A DNA stretch of 64,000 nucleotides from Anolis sagrei (lineage: Eukaryota; Chordata; Lepidosauria; Squamata; Anolidae): the NCBI RefSeq assembly GCF_037176765.1, contig NC_090022.1, positions 57,863,209-57,927,208 on the forward strand, in the 5' to 3' direction. Position numbers and translations under genes: made by a program. The notes under the pieces were generated by a model. The model saw only the letters and a program-made list of their open reading frames with translations, was not told the DNA's origin and did not search any database. Shown here in pieces: positions 27,801-42,200 of the stretch; positions within the stretch are counted from its first letter, which is position 1, and each line of letters starts with the position of its first letter.

Positions 27801-30800
27801 CTGTAAGCCATTCTGAGTCTCTTTTTTAGAGAGTAAAAGCAGTATAAATAATAATTATTGTTTATAATTATTATAGTAATAGTTACTATAATTGCTGAGC
27901 TATTTGTTTTAGTTGTAATATTGCAGGTGTTTTCATGTTTTTATATTTGTAAACAGCTCCAAAGACATTTTCTAATTGCCTTTAACATTATCAAAATGTG
28001 TTTTTTAAGATATCTATAAATAATAATAGTATAGATGAATTCAACCTGTTCACGAAAACATATAGAGCAGTTTAGAACTAATGTTGTGTTTCAAAAGAAA
28101 ATCTCATTTTATACCAATTTTTTTTTTAAAAAAAACAGATTTCACCAGCTATAACTACCTTTGTGACTGACAAACTTGGGAAAAAATTTGTTGAGCCACC
28201 ACCATTTGACCTAACAAAAAGCTACTTAGATTCAAATTGTACAATTCCACTGATCTTTGTGCTTTCACCTGGAGCAGATCCTATGGCTAGTAAGTCAATA
28301 TACAGTAATACATTTTCTCTTCTCCTTTTCTCTCTTAAAGTAAAAATGGGCAACTGTTGCAGGGCCAGGGTCCAGTTTTCAAATTGGTCAAGTGCTTGAG
28401 AGTCTCCAATTTTTGTTTTTGCTTATCCTTTCAGGTTTTCCCAGATTTTAAAAGTACATGTCCATAAACAATATATACACCCTCCTCTCTCTTTCTTTTC
28501 TGTCTCTCTCTCTCTCTGCAGTAGATTAAAAATGGACACACATTAATGACCAGTTATTCATTAAATATTATTAAATTCATTTAAAAAGGTATCCATAAGC
28601 TGCCAAACAGGTTGTTTAATATAATGTAATTTATTTACATTTTGCAGTATATCAATATGATAATTTTGTAAGGGAAAGTGGGCCTCAGGTTGCTACAATA
28701 AGAATAGATTCAGGATGACCAATATAAGATTCAGAAAGAAAAAGCGACGATGCCTTGTTTCAGTTTTGATTGGAAATAGTCTGTTTTCATCCATAAAAAG
28801 TTCATTTCAGAGTAGCTTTAGGTTTGCCTTTTAATGCTAGCTTTTAAAGCTAAGAAATACTCAAACATTTCACTTTCAATTTTCAGGCCTTCTAAAATTT
28901 GCAAACGACAAAAACATGATTGGAAACAAGTTTCAATCCATCTCTCTGGGACAAGGGCAAGGACCAATAGCTGCAAAAATGATTAGAGAAGGGATGGAAG
29001 AAGGGACCTGGGTTTGTTTACAAAATTGCCACCTTGCTGTCTCCTGGATGCCAATGCTAGAGAAAATCTGTGAAGAATTTAACAGTGATAGTTGCCATCC
29101 CATTTTCAGACTCTGGCTGACAAGTTATCCATCGCCCAAGGTATTTTTTTAGTTCCAAGGATCCTTTAATCAGTAATGTAGTAATTGTATTATTATAGAC
29201 TGAGATTCAAGTCCAGATTCTGAACTCAGATTAACCTTGGATGGCCAGGTTTCAGCTGTGTCCATATGTACAAAAATCAGCCTACCAGTTGTGCATGTTT
29301 CTTGAGAAGACAGATCTGGCTATACCAGGCATGGGCAAACTTTGACCCTCCAGCTGTTTTAGGTTTCAACATTGGTTACCAGTCCATTTCCTGGCAGAAT
29401 TCAAAGTTCTGGTTTGACCTTTTAAGATTTAACTTGGATTCACATGATCTCCTAGAACAGGAGTTTCAAACTCATTTTCACTGAGACCAAATCAGGGCCT
29501 GTTGCAATTGTAAGATTGAACAAATGTAACTATGTTGCCCTGGCATTGAAGGTTATATAAAATGGTGGGCTGCATTTGACACTTGTGCCCTAGAAGAATT
29601 AACCCACCAACTCCAACATTTGGGCAAGAGTGTTATAGCCTGGTTTCCACATCTTTAGACAGGCAGGCCTTAGCTGATTAGCCTAGTGATTCTAGGGATC
29701 AAATTCCATTCAGGCCCGAGTAAAATCTTTCTGATAGAAAATGTGGAGCATGGCTTGTTAAAATAGAGGATAATAGATGCATTTTGAAAAAGAACCTATC
29801 TAGATATTACAAATTATTGACCATTTTCAAAACTGTCATGCTTTAAAAAAAAGGTTACATAGTTCGTGACAGTGAATCAACTATAATTTTTAGATAAAAC
29901 TGCTAACCCAAATTTATTTCAATATATCTTTGAATAAGGTTTGATCCCAGTGATGGGATGGTTTTGGAGGAAGATGGACACAAATGTGTGCCCTGGTTTC
30001 TCCTGGATATCTCAGTAGTATTTGATATCATTGAATATCATAATCTTTTGAACCAGCTGTCAGGATTTGCAATTTTGTATTGTAATAAATCTGTGCTACT
30101 TGACAAAATGTTTGACATGAACAGATCAGGTGTGCAGCCCATGGTTTCTTTTTTTAACTCTTTAACTTTTTAACTGCAGTCCCTGCTAACTATAAATGTC
30201 ATGTAACTACTTTGGGATTGTCAAGATTCATTTAGAAACATGCGCAGTCACTAAATTTTGGACAGTCTTTACAACATGGCAATTGTGGCACCAGAACAAA
30301 ATATGAAAGTTATTTTTACAAGTAATTTTTAAAGATATGAACATTTAAAAAGTGAACACATTTCTGTGCTGAATAATAGGGATAAACTGGTAAATTAGAA
30401 AGGAAATCTCCTAATCCCGTTTTTTTGTCATACATGTTTTGTTTAGTTTCCAGTAACCATTTTACAGAATGGTGTAAAGATGACTAATGAACCTCCAACA
30501 GGGCTTCGTTTAAATCTGCTGCAGTCCTACCTCTCTGATCCTCTTTCTGATCCTGCCTTCTTTGCTGGGTGCCGTGGAAAGGAGCTGGTAATTTTCTTTC
30601 AAGAAATTAATGTGATGACTTAACTAAAACTGCTCATTGTTTTCCTCTGTAAAGATTGTAAGCTAAAGGGTGTCCTTAAATGGGGAGAAAGATGGGGGGG
30701 GGGGGGAATCCAAATGCTAAAAGAAAAGTAATTCAAGCCCAACACATTTTTATAGCATTTGTCTTGAAGGTGTTTCTGCAACTGTTATGAATAATCATTG

Positions 30801-33800
30801 AAGTGTCCCCTATACTGCAGCATTGTCTCTTAAGAGACATTTTTCCTGTGGTAATATTCTTTTAAGCATTTGGGGTTTTCTCTTCTTTTCCCTCTGCTCC
30901 TTGTGCTACTGTCTTGCTTTTGTTATTATGTTTTGCCTGATATTATTATTATGTGTTTTACAGTGATATGTGAAGCATGTATTCTATCCTATTTACAGCA
31001 TTCTTTTTTCATATTTCCCTATCAGGCAATATTTTCTCTCTACCATATAATTTGTAGGTTTTCTAGTCATCACGCTTTAAAGGATTATTCTTAATAGAAT
31101 AGGATGGATTATTATCCAAGGATAGTTTTTCTTATAATATTATCCCAACATTCTTCCAAAAATACTAGGAATGGTAACGTCTCTCATTAGGCTCACATAA
31201 TATATCAGTGAACGTCATTCTCTGTCTGTGAATGAGGAGCAGTCCACAAAGGGTTGAATAGTATTGCCTACCCAGTCCATGTGATAAAGCTTCTGAATAT
31301 TGTAACTACTACTTCTGTCTCCATGCCATAGTTCTGCCTCTGCCTAATCTAGGACATTAACATTTAATCACATTTAATCACATGTTTGTCTTTTCTCTTC
31401 TGACTTCATTTTCTTTCTCCTTTTAACTCAATTTTTGTATTTATTTACTATCAAGGTAGAATTTTCAGTAGCCATCACTTCAGTTTGCATGGTATTACAG
31501 CCCACATAAATGAGCATCTTTGGATATTTGACAAGGAAAGACTGACACATTAGACAGCATCCTGATGAATAACATATGTACATTTGTCTGGGCTATGCAC
31601 GTGTATGTCTCTTTTTGGTCATGTCTAACTCTTTGCGCTTTCTCCAAAAGTTCCTTTCCCTGGGAACTGTAAAGCCACAGGATTGGTCACTGCTGCTACT
31701 GCTCCTGCTCCTGCTGCATACCAGGGGAGGAACAGGCAGAGATGCAGATTAAGATGAAAGTGGTCTAGCTCCAAAGAAGATATACTCAATTTGTGAATGC
31801 ACCTTTATTCCCTACCCTTCCTCTAAGATGAGACTAGTTGCTTCTTCCACATCTGAGTTACGTCGCTCCTCTCTCCCCTCCCCACTGGCCATCAGCAGCA
31901 GTCGCCTTTCCTGCAGTTTGACCGGGGGGGGGGGGGGGGACACATGAAACTACAGGAGAAATGTTGATGTGAGGGTTCTGCCTATTACTCAGTTGACACC
32001 AAATGTGAGAGTTGTGGGCCTCCACATATTACAACCATTGCCACCAAGTGTGAGGGTTTTCTCTTGTCCACACTTCTTCCATCAATGTGGGGACCTTCTC
32101 TTGTCCCACAACTGTGGCCATGCACTAACACTGTGGGACTTCCTTTGTTCCAATTCTCCATGCTAGGCAAACCCAGGAAGTTCCAATCCTATGAAGCAGT
32201 TTTTGAGGGTGCAGGGGAAGTACAAGGAACAGGAGGAACCATGCCTCCCCATTCTGTTGGCTGAACCAATCCCATTAATTATACAGTTGTGTAGGAACCT
32301 ATCCTATACTTCAGATCTGTATAACTTGGGAGTAATATCAGATTGAAATTAGATAAGTAAGCCTCTTGGGGCCAGAAATTAGTTTTTAGCACCTCATTTC
32401 TAGGTAAGTTGTAATTAATGATTAATTAGGATTGTTATTGTGTGCTTTCAAGTCGTTTCAGACTTAGAGAGACCCTAAGGCGACCCTATCACAGAGCTTT
32501 CTTGTCAAGATAATCCAAAAGGAATTTGCCTTTATCTTTCTCTAGGGCTGAGAGAGTGTGACTTGCCTCACATTTGGAGCCATAGCCCTAGATTCAAACC
32601 ACTACCCTATGCTTTCTGGATTCTGGATTCCTTCCCATTTTTTCCTGCCTCTTGGTGAGGAAGGCAGGCAGTGGAGGGTCCAATCCTTGAGGGGCAGCTC
32701 AACTTCCTCACACATTTGCCAGGCCCGCACTGTTCCTAGTCAGGCAGGCAGGAAAGGGCTGATCCATGAAGGTGAAGCACAGCCCCTTTAGCAGGCCACC
32801 TGGAAGCCCTTTGTGGGCCCCATCCAGCCCACAGGCTGTATGATGTGCATGCCTGCTATATCTGGATGCTCTACATGACTGGGAACAGCCATAATCAGTA
32901 GATGGGATCCAGATTTCAATGAATTGGATCTTAAGCATTAAATACATCAGGCATGAAGTATTTGAAGACTGGGTGGGATCTCTAAGATATATAAGTAGTA
33001 TTCAAGACAGAATATCCTCAACAATTTATAATTTCTTTTAATCCTAATATATCTAATAATTTACAGATGTGTAGACCAATACAGAAATTGATAAATAGAC
33101 TATTTTCTGTTCTGATCATTTCATCTTCTGTTATGTTGGCAATGCTAAATGCTTTTCTTTTTTTCCCTTAAAGAGATGGGAGAAACTGCTCTTTGGGGTT
33201 TGCTTTTTTCATGCCCTTGTTCAGGAGAGGAAGAAATTTGGACCTCTTGGGTGGAATATTCCATATGGGTTTAATGAATCAGACTTACGCATCAGTGTAA
33301 GACAGTTACAGGTAAAATTAATTATCACTTTTACTACAAAAAATATTAAACCGACAAAGACCTATCAAATGAGTTCCCTGTGAAGCTCATTTCTTTGTAG
33401 ATACTAACCATCAATTTCTATGAACAACTGCAAAATCATTCTAGTTTCAGAAAACCATGTGCTGGTAGAAGTGTTTTCCAGTTGCCTTACACAAGATAAA
33501 AGTAATTTCAGTCTTCATATTGCTGCAGCAACAGCTATATTTTTCTGCCTTGCTGTCTTTTTGTGGCACAGCTGTCCATGAGCAAGTACCTTATGCTAAG
33601 AGAGGACTGTGGTCATTCTTCCATATGGAGAATGCTGAAGGTTGTTAATTTATCACTATAATGTCTGTTATCTAGAAGAATGATTCCCAATATCAGAGAC
33701 TAGCATTTTCCTCCCATATCATAGGAATTTATATTATAATTGGTTCATTGGGACCAGCAGCTAATTACTTTGGGCTAATATTAGTCCATAGATCAACATT

Positions 33801-36197
33801 TGGAATATCACAGATCTAAAACAAAGCAAAACTTTTTTGTGGGAGTTTAGTAAATGACTTTTACTGACCTGTAACTCTACTTGCTGAATGCAGGCAGTTG
33901 TTTAAAGCCTTTAGCGTCATGCTGGACAACATTTAAGCATCTTCTATTTCCAAAGGTTTGAATACAGACTTACATTAAGAATTATGCCCAATAAAAATGT
34001 CAGTCCCATTCATATCTGATGTTGATCCAAGCAAAATATTTCACACTAACATTATTTGAATATTACATTCAAATCAAAGAGCTTATTAATCTTATAGCAT
34101 TTGTGAAGCAATTTTAAGATATAGTTATAGCAGTAACTTCAAATATAGTCAAATATTAAGCTAAAATGTCATAGTATGCTATATTGACAAAGTAATTCTC
34201 CCATCATATTAAACCACCTTAATCCTAGTACTAATATTTTGACTTCATTTCAGGTCATCTAGATCTAGTTTTAACAAATAAAATGGAGCCACTTAGAACT
34301 GCTGTATATTTTCAGAATATTTCATTTGCGATGCATTATTGTAATCAGTTAGTTAACATTTTGATTTATTTTGTGAATCTAAATGCATTATAACTGACAT
34401 TTACATGTATAACCTTAGTGACATACTCGCACTGGACAGCTAAAAAACAATAGAAAGTAAGAAAATGGACTAATACATAATATTCAGAGGGAGCATCTCT
34501 TCTTCATTGATATATACCACCTAAGCTTTTCTATCTGCTACAGCAAGAGCAAACTATCACATAGTTTGAAACCTGTCATTTCTTTTTCAATTCCAGCTGT
34601 TTATAAATGAATATGAGCATGTTCCATTTGAAGCAATCACTTACCTTACGGGCGAATGCAATTATGGAGGAAGAGTAACAGATGATTGGGACAGACGCCT
34701 GCTCTTGACTATGCTTGCTGATTTTTACAACTCAGAAATAGTTGAAAATCCTCGTTATCCTTTTTCCCCCAGTGGCCACTACTATGCTCCACCAAAGGGC
34801 ACCTATGATGACTACATTGAATTTATTAAGGTACTAGATTGCTTGTCTGTACTTGGACCACATGTTTTGACTTATTGTAGCATAATGTACAAAGGATAAA
34901 CGTGGAACAGTCTTTTCCTTTACATGTCATGCCTTCATTTATATGATACTTAAGATATTTTAATTATTTAAAATTTAAACACTTGAAAAACTTTTAGGTA
35001 TCTAGCAGGTTTCTTCTTTCTACTTAAAAAAAAACCCCCAAAAATGGGATTCAAGGCAAAAACTGCTATTACAATCCACACTGACTCACTTGTCATGTAA
35101 TTAATGCTTAGTTACAATGTGGGATCTCACTCAGTATAGTAGCAGTGAGGAATTTATGAATATACTTGGTTCTCTCTATTTTTCGCTATTATGACAATTT
35201 ATCATATAGAAATTGTGATTCAACCTCTGAAGGGACAGGGAACACTCATGCCCTGTAATAGAAAGGGATAAGACCTCGTAAATTATCCTCTATAGCAGTG
35301 GTTCCCAACTTTTGGTCCTCCAGTTGTTTTGGACTACAACTCCCAGAAATTCCAGCCAGTTTGCCAGCTCTTACAAATTGTGAGAGCTGAAGTCCAAAAC
35401 ATCTAGAGATTGGGAAGGTTGGGAACTACTGATCTATAGTATATGTTTCAGTTTGGAAGGCTCAATGTGTCTTAGAACTAACTTCTTTCATAAGTTTCAA
35501 ATATACAATAATCAGGACACTGAACATTAGAAAGAAATTCCTGACTTATTAGAGCTGTCCAATGGTGGAATCCCCTTTCCCTGAAGTATGGTGGAGGCTC
35601 CTTCTTTGGAGGCTTTTAAACAGAAGCTGGATGACCATCTATCAGGGGTGTGCATTTCCTGCATATCAGGAGGCTTGACTGGATGTTCTCTTCCAGCTAA
35701 ATGATTCCATGAATGTTTGGGTAATCATCATCATCTCACCTTTCCCCAGAGGTCAGATCACATGTCTCTGTTAGACAAGAAGTTGTTCAGATGGTAGCAG
35801 TTGTGCTAGTAGTATCTTTCATGTCAGACAGTCTTGAGCTTTGGAACCAAATGTGTTGCTGCCATAGGGGATGCGTGTCTGTGACACTGGTGGAGGATCT
35901 CTCCCCACTACCTCCCTTTAGACTGTCTTTGGATGATCTCGTGGGTTGAGTTGGGTTTCAGTAACTACTTACATGTGGTTTTTAGCCTAGATTTTAAAAA
36001 TAGTTGGAAAACCATTAAACAAACTACTTTCGAAAAGCAGAAGATAGTTACTAGCAACACTGTGATTAATGATGCAACTTGACTCAAGCTGAAAGGATGC
36101 TAAAAGCTGTTCACTTGGTCAGAGGCGAAAGGAAAGTCCAAAGCTGCACAATACATACTGTAGGAACATGAAATGTGAGAAGCATGAATGGGAAATG

Positions 36198-36228
<31 letters not shown>

Positions 36229-39200
36229 CAACAACAACAACAACACTTTATTTGTACCCCGCTACCATCTCCCCAAGGGACTCGGTGCGGCTTACATGAG
36301 TCCAAGCCCAAATACAAGCAATTAAAATAAAAAATAGACAATAAAATATGCAACAATTAACAATAAGACAACACACAGTTAAAAACAGTGGGAAGGCCAA
36401 ATGTAAAGTTAAAATTAGAAATGATGCCAGGACATGGGCGAAAAGGTGAAAGTGGCATTTGTGGAAAACGTACAAGCAGACCTAATATGTAAAGTGCTTT
36501 GGAGGACAAAGTGCTATGGGATCATTATTCTGGGAAGGCACACTGGAACAACCACGTCTTCAAACTCCTCCTAAAGACTGCCATAGTTGGGGCCTGCCTG
36601 ATGTCCTTAGGGAGTGAGTTCCAGAGTCGAGGGGCCACCACCGAAAAGACCCTCTCTCTCGTCTCCACCAATCGCGCCTGCGATGCAGGTGGGATCGAGA
36701 GCAGGGCCTCTCCAGATGATCAAAGAGATCGTGTGGGTTCATATACAGAGATGCGGTCACGCAGGTAGGCGGGTCCCAAATCGTTCAGGGCTTTGTAGGT
36801 AAGAACCTGCACCTTGAATTGGGTCCGGAAAATGAATGACAACCAGTGGAGCTCCTTGAACAGGAGGGTTGACCGCTCCCTGTAAGGAGCCCCAGTTAAC
36901 AACCAGGCTGCCACCCGTTGAACCATCTGGAATTTCTGAGCCGTTTTCAAGGGCAGCCCCACGTAGAGTGCATTGCAGTAATCCAGTCTAGAGGTGACTA
37001 CAGCGTGGACTAGAGGTGACTAAGGCGTGGTAAATTGGACATGCTGACCTTCCCTAGAATCCAATAAAACTAGAGATCTTTTTACTGTGGCCACATCATG
37101 AGAAGATGTGACTCACAGAAAAAGACAATAATTCTTGGGAAAGTAGAAGGTAGTAGGAAAAGAGGAAGACCAGGTTCCAGTTGGCAAAACTCAATCAAGG
37201 AAGAGACATCCATGAATCAGCAAGACCCAAGCAAGGTGGTTATTCATGAGCTATAAGGTGGCTCATGAGGTTGCCATAAGTTAACAGTTAACGGCATCAA
37301 CAATACCAGTGCATTTAAGTTTTCAAAATGCTGCAGATATATTATTTTTGGAACTTTCATAGCAACTTTTATTATGCTCATATTGGAGATAGGGAACTAA
37401 ATTTTGGAGGTGATTTGCCTCGGGCCATTTAATGATTTCAAACAAGATATAAAAAGTAGATTACTTCCTAGTGTTTTCCTAGTAGGCTGTCTAATTTCTA
37501 AATCAGAATAAACAAGTTGCTTCATCTAAGTCATGATGGGTGCTCCTTTGTTTTGCAGTTCTTAATATCTGCTGGTGGTTAGGCTCAGATCCATGACCAG
37601 ACAGGATGAATAGCAGTTGGATCAGAGGAAGAGGGCTGACAGACCCGGGTGGCATTTTATTCCTTGGGATGGTACAGTCTTGTTTTCCACATGGGAGTAA
37701 CAAATGTCTCCAAATCTTATTGTCATGCTACCAACTTTGTTTAAAAGAATTATTGCCTTAAAATATTGGCAAGTGTGTTGAGCTTGTATTTAACTACTTA
37801 ATGAACTTTGTTTTTTTTAGAATCTGCCTATCAGTCAACAGCCAGAGGTGTTTGGCCTCCATGATAATGTAGATATCTCAAAGGATCTCCAACAAACAAA
37901 AGTCCTCTTTGAATCTCTGATACTAACACAAGGGGGAAGCACACAAGCAGGATCTTCAGGTGGTGGAGACAGCACATTATATGAAATTGCAGATGACATC
38001 CTCAGCAAGGTAATGAAATAATAAAAGACTGAGGCGTGTTTCATAGTGCAGTTACTGGTAAGACTAAGGGCCCTTCCACATGGCCATATAACCCAGAATA
38101 TCAAGACAGAAAATCCTACAATATCTGCTTTGAACTGGGTTATCTGAGTCCACACTGCCATACATTCCAGTTAAAAGCAGAAAATGTGAGATTTTATTCA
38201 GCTGTGTGGAAAGGGCCTAAGATCAGGTTCTTATCACACTATGCTTTTGTGCCAGGTTATAACATTTGAAAACTGTCAGCTGTATTTGCAACAATAGCTG
38301 GTTGTTGACACTATATCACACCCTTACAACATTTGCACTATAATTGTCAGATTTGCAGTTTTTCTCATCGGCACTATTGCCATTGTGACCACTCTATTTG
38401 AACACACCCCCCCCTTTTTTTTATGGCAAACGAATTACATTTTAAAATTATATGGCTGTAATAATTCTATTATGGCACAAGCCTTCGACAACACTTTTTC
38501 AGAAGCCATTTCATTTATACTAATTAAGCTATTACCACGTACTATTATACCTGTACTATTACCTTATGCTATAACAGTATATTATATTATATTATAAGAT
38601 TATATACTATACTGTTATAGCATATAACACTATTATATTATTGCCTTGAACATAATTTGTAAAAAACAGTGCTGTGATGGTATACGGTACCACAAGAAAG
38701 CAATAGAGAAATCTTTGGAAAACAGCCCCATGTAGTAAAGCAGGGCTGTCCAAAGTTCACCCCAGGGGCCAAGTGCAGCCCTCATTCAAATTTCCACCGG
38801 TCCTCTCTCCAGGCCTCCCTCACTTGCTCCCTCCCTCCCTTACTTGACTTCCTTCCTCTCGTCATTTCTTCTTTCCTTCCTTCTTTGGGATCAGGGCCAC
38901 AAAAAAGGCAGGCTCCTTGGGAGAAGAAAGAGAGAGATGGTGGCCTCTTGTGTCCCTCCACCTTGATTGTCACCTTGTTCCTCGGGTGGCTCTGGCATTG
39001 GGCATCCCATCTCAGTAGCTCCTTGTCTTTCTCACCCCCCACAACCTTTTTCTCCATTTCTTTGCAAAGGAAGGCTTCCAGTTGCCCTGTTTGCCCAATG
39101 TGCTCACTGTTGCCACTGCCGCCACCGTTGCTTCATGGGCAGGATGGGCGGACCTGGAGGCCGAGTGCCTACCTGGCTTCCCTCTCTCCCTTCTCTACCC

Positions 39201-42200
39201 CGCCTTCGTCCCACTTCACTGCCCTGCATTTTCCAAAAAGGCTGTCCTTTGCTGTAGCTCCTCTCTTGGGAAGTTAAGGGGAGAGCCAGGTGGCAACTAT
39301 AAATGCCCCCCCCCCCCCCCCCCGCAGCCACAATCAAGGCCCTCCCAACAGATACCCATGCCACCTCTGCTGAAAAACTTCCCAAGAAGGAGACTCCACC
39401 AGACTTGGGCAGCATATGCCAGTGTCTGAAATGACTTGAAGGCACACAGCAACAACATTCCTAATTAACCTGACACTCTCATCAGCCAAAAGCAAGTCCA
39501 CACCTCCCATTGAAAGACTGGTATGTTTACATTGATTAAAATTGTTCTTCATTTTATATATTGTATTGTTCTTTCATGGGTTTTTTGCACTACAAATAAG
39601 ACGTATGCAGTGTGCATAGGAACGTGTTCATGGTTTTTTTAAAGTATAGTCTGGCCCTCAGCTTTAAAAGTTTGGACACCCCTGCAGTAAAGGCATTAAT
39701 GTTTGGCAGCCCAGGATCACAGCATTATTGTACTATAATGGTAAACCATTTGTATTTTTAAATACCAGAAATAAACCTGAAAAGTGTAGATCATAGAAAT
39801 CTCAAGTATTCTCCCAAGACGTCCTGTCCCACCCAAGCACCAGAAGTAGTCTGAGGTGGCCCTACTTAAGATTTCTTTGAGAAAGTCAATCAGGCCACAA
39901 CCATTCCTTACTCCCAGTCTATAGAGTTAAAAGTGTTTATTTGTAAATATATATATTTATTGATGTTTTATGTGTATTGTAATTTGTATATGTTTCAATA
40001 ATTTCTAAGCTGCCTTGAGTCTCATAATAGAGAATCGGAATGAATGAGCTTACAATAAAAATTTGCCTGCCAGATTCAGTTTTTATCACATTGTGTTATA
40101 TTACAATAGAACAATTAAGTTAATTCAAATTGTCTAAATTGAAACAAGGATGTTGATATTTCTAGCTGCCAGTTGATTATGATATAGAAGCTGCACTTCT
40201 TAAGTATCCTGTGATATATGAAGAAAGTATGAATACTGTATTGGTACAAGAAATGGAGCGCTTTAACAAGTAAGTTTTTCTTTTCTTTTAAGAAATACAA
40301 GCTATTTTTAGACAAACTGGTAGCTGGCGTTCATATTATATGAAAACTATGTCTTTTATGAAAACAGTGGAATATCACATTTGTTTTTAGTGCTAAAATA
40401 TAATTTCTGTAACACCATTTTGGTAGCTTAGTAGACGATATAATTTGTATGTCATTTAAATGTCTTATTATTGAATTCTCTGGCTTTTTTACATATTTAG
40501 TTTAATACGTACTATTCGTACGACACTGATGAACTTGAAGAAAGCCATTAAAGGATTGGTTGTGATGGATTCTGAGCTGGAGGCCCTTTGTGCCAGTCTC
40601 CTTGTTGGAAAAGTTGCAGAAAACTGGGCCAAACGTTCATACCCAAGTCTGAAACCACTGGGGAGTTACATTCTTGATTTCCTAGCTAGACTGAAATTCT
40701 TACAGGTAAAGCTGCAAGATTAATAAATAATAGTGAATTTATAATTAAATAATTCAAATTGAATTATTAGATGAATTGCTGTCTTGATAGTCTTTCAAGT
40801 AAATAAGATTTTTGATACAGGTCATTTTCCCTTATCTTGAATTCCAAAATTGTCCACATGGATGGCTGAAATAGTGACACCTCAGCTCTCTGATAGTTCA
40901 ACATTTTATGCACAAAATTATTTAAAATGGCATATATAAAATTGCCTTGAGGCTATTTCTATAAGGTGTATATGAAACATAAATACATTTTGTGTTTAGA
41001 GTCCTACTTGCAAGATATCTAAAATATATGCAAAAACAGGTAAAACCCTTTAAAAAAAACCTGAAAAACTGAAAACTCCTCACCACTAGCATTTTGAATA
41101 AGGGATACTCAACCTGCAGCAGAATTTGTTAATATTATATTGTAAAATTTGATTAATCTATAGCTAAGATTTTGAAATATGTTACTCTGTTTCTTTTCTA
41201 AGGATTGGTATGACTCGGGAAAACCCTGTGTGTTCTGGCTGTCAGGGTTCTTTTTCACTCAGGCATTTTTAACTGGCGCAATGCAGAACTATGCCCGGAA
41301 GTACACTATCCCTATTGATCTATTGGGCTATGAATTTCAGGTACAACAAAGCAGTTACAATGTTTTATAAATTGCTAGCACCATGTAATGTTGCATTTAT
41401 GTTCATATTTGTAGTGGGCTTATGCCTGAATCTATTTCAGTTAGCAATATAGAAATGATGTTTATTCATTCTGATAGGGATCCAAAGAATGGCACTGTGC
41501 TGGTACGGCTGTACCAGGAGCTCCAACTTCTTTTTCTTTCTTTGAGTGTTTGCATGTATTGCAAGGTTCCATGCATTTTGCAATAAGGTGGCTTCCCTTG
41601 GTTTGCAATTATAGGGCTAATGATCCATAAATCATCATTAGGTTCTTTAGTTCCACCCCTTTTTCTGGGTTTAGGAGGGAAAAGGGGGACCTCTAGTTCA
41701 GTTCACACAGAGAAGCCTTTCGTACAGGACGTGAATCAGTTCCACCTGTAGAAAGCGTCGTCTTTTACAGCTTTTGCTGTGGGGATCCAGTACCACAGCT
41801 CTACAGCTTTTGCTGGGGGGATCCAGTACCACAGCTCTACAGCTTTTGCTGGGGGGAATTCAGTCCCACAGCTCTACAGAATGGAATGCCTTACCGGCAG
41901 ACATCAGACAGGCACCTTCGTTGCTGGCGTTTCGGAGAAAGGTTAAGACCTGGCTTTATGAACAAGTGTTTGGTTGAACAGTGCAACCAATCAAGGAAGA
42001 CGGTAAATGGAACATAGGAATGGCACAAGGATTATGAGAACGGATCTGATTTCACTGAGGCGTTATGTTGTGTGTGTTGACTGTCCTGTTCTGTTTTGTT
42101 AACTGTTGTGGATTGATGTTGTTGATCCTGTTTGTCGCACTTGTTGCGTTTTAATTGCACTGACACTGTTGATAATTTGTACCATGTAAACCGCATTGAG

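Noticed and set aside
31924-31939. G-quadruplex function for poly(G) runs (also 30697, 61383)
   Set aside because: Single homopolymer runs in repeat-rich introns are common. No paired arrangement of G tracts suggests a regulated structure.
38885-39445. Overlapping 96-130 codon frames on both strands
   Set aside because: They sit in the GC-rich interior of a hAT element. Frames open on both strands at once indicate composition, not coding.
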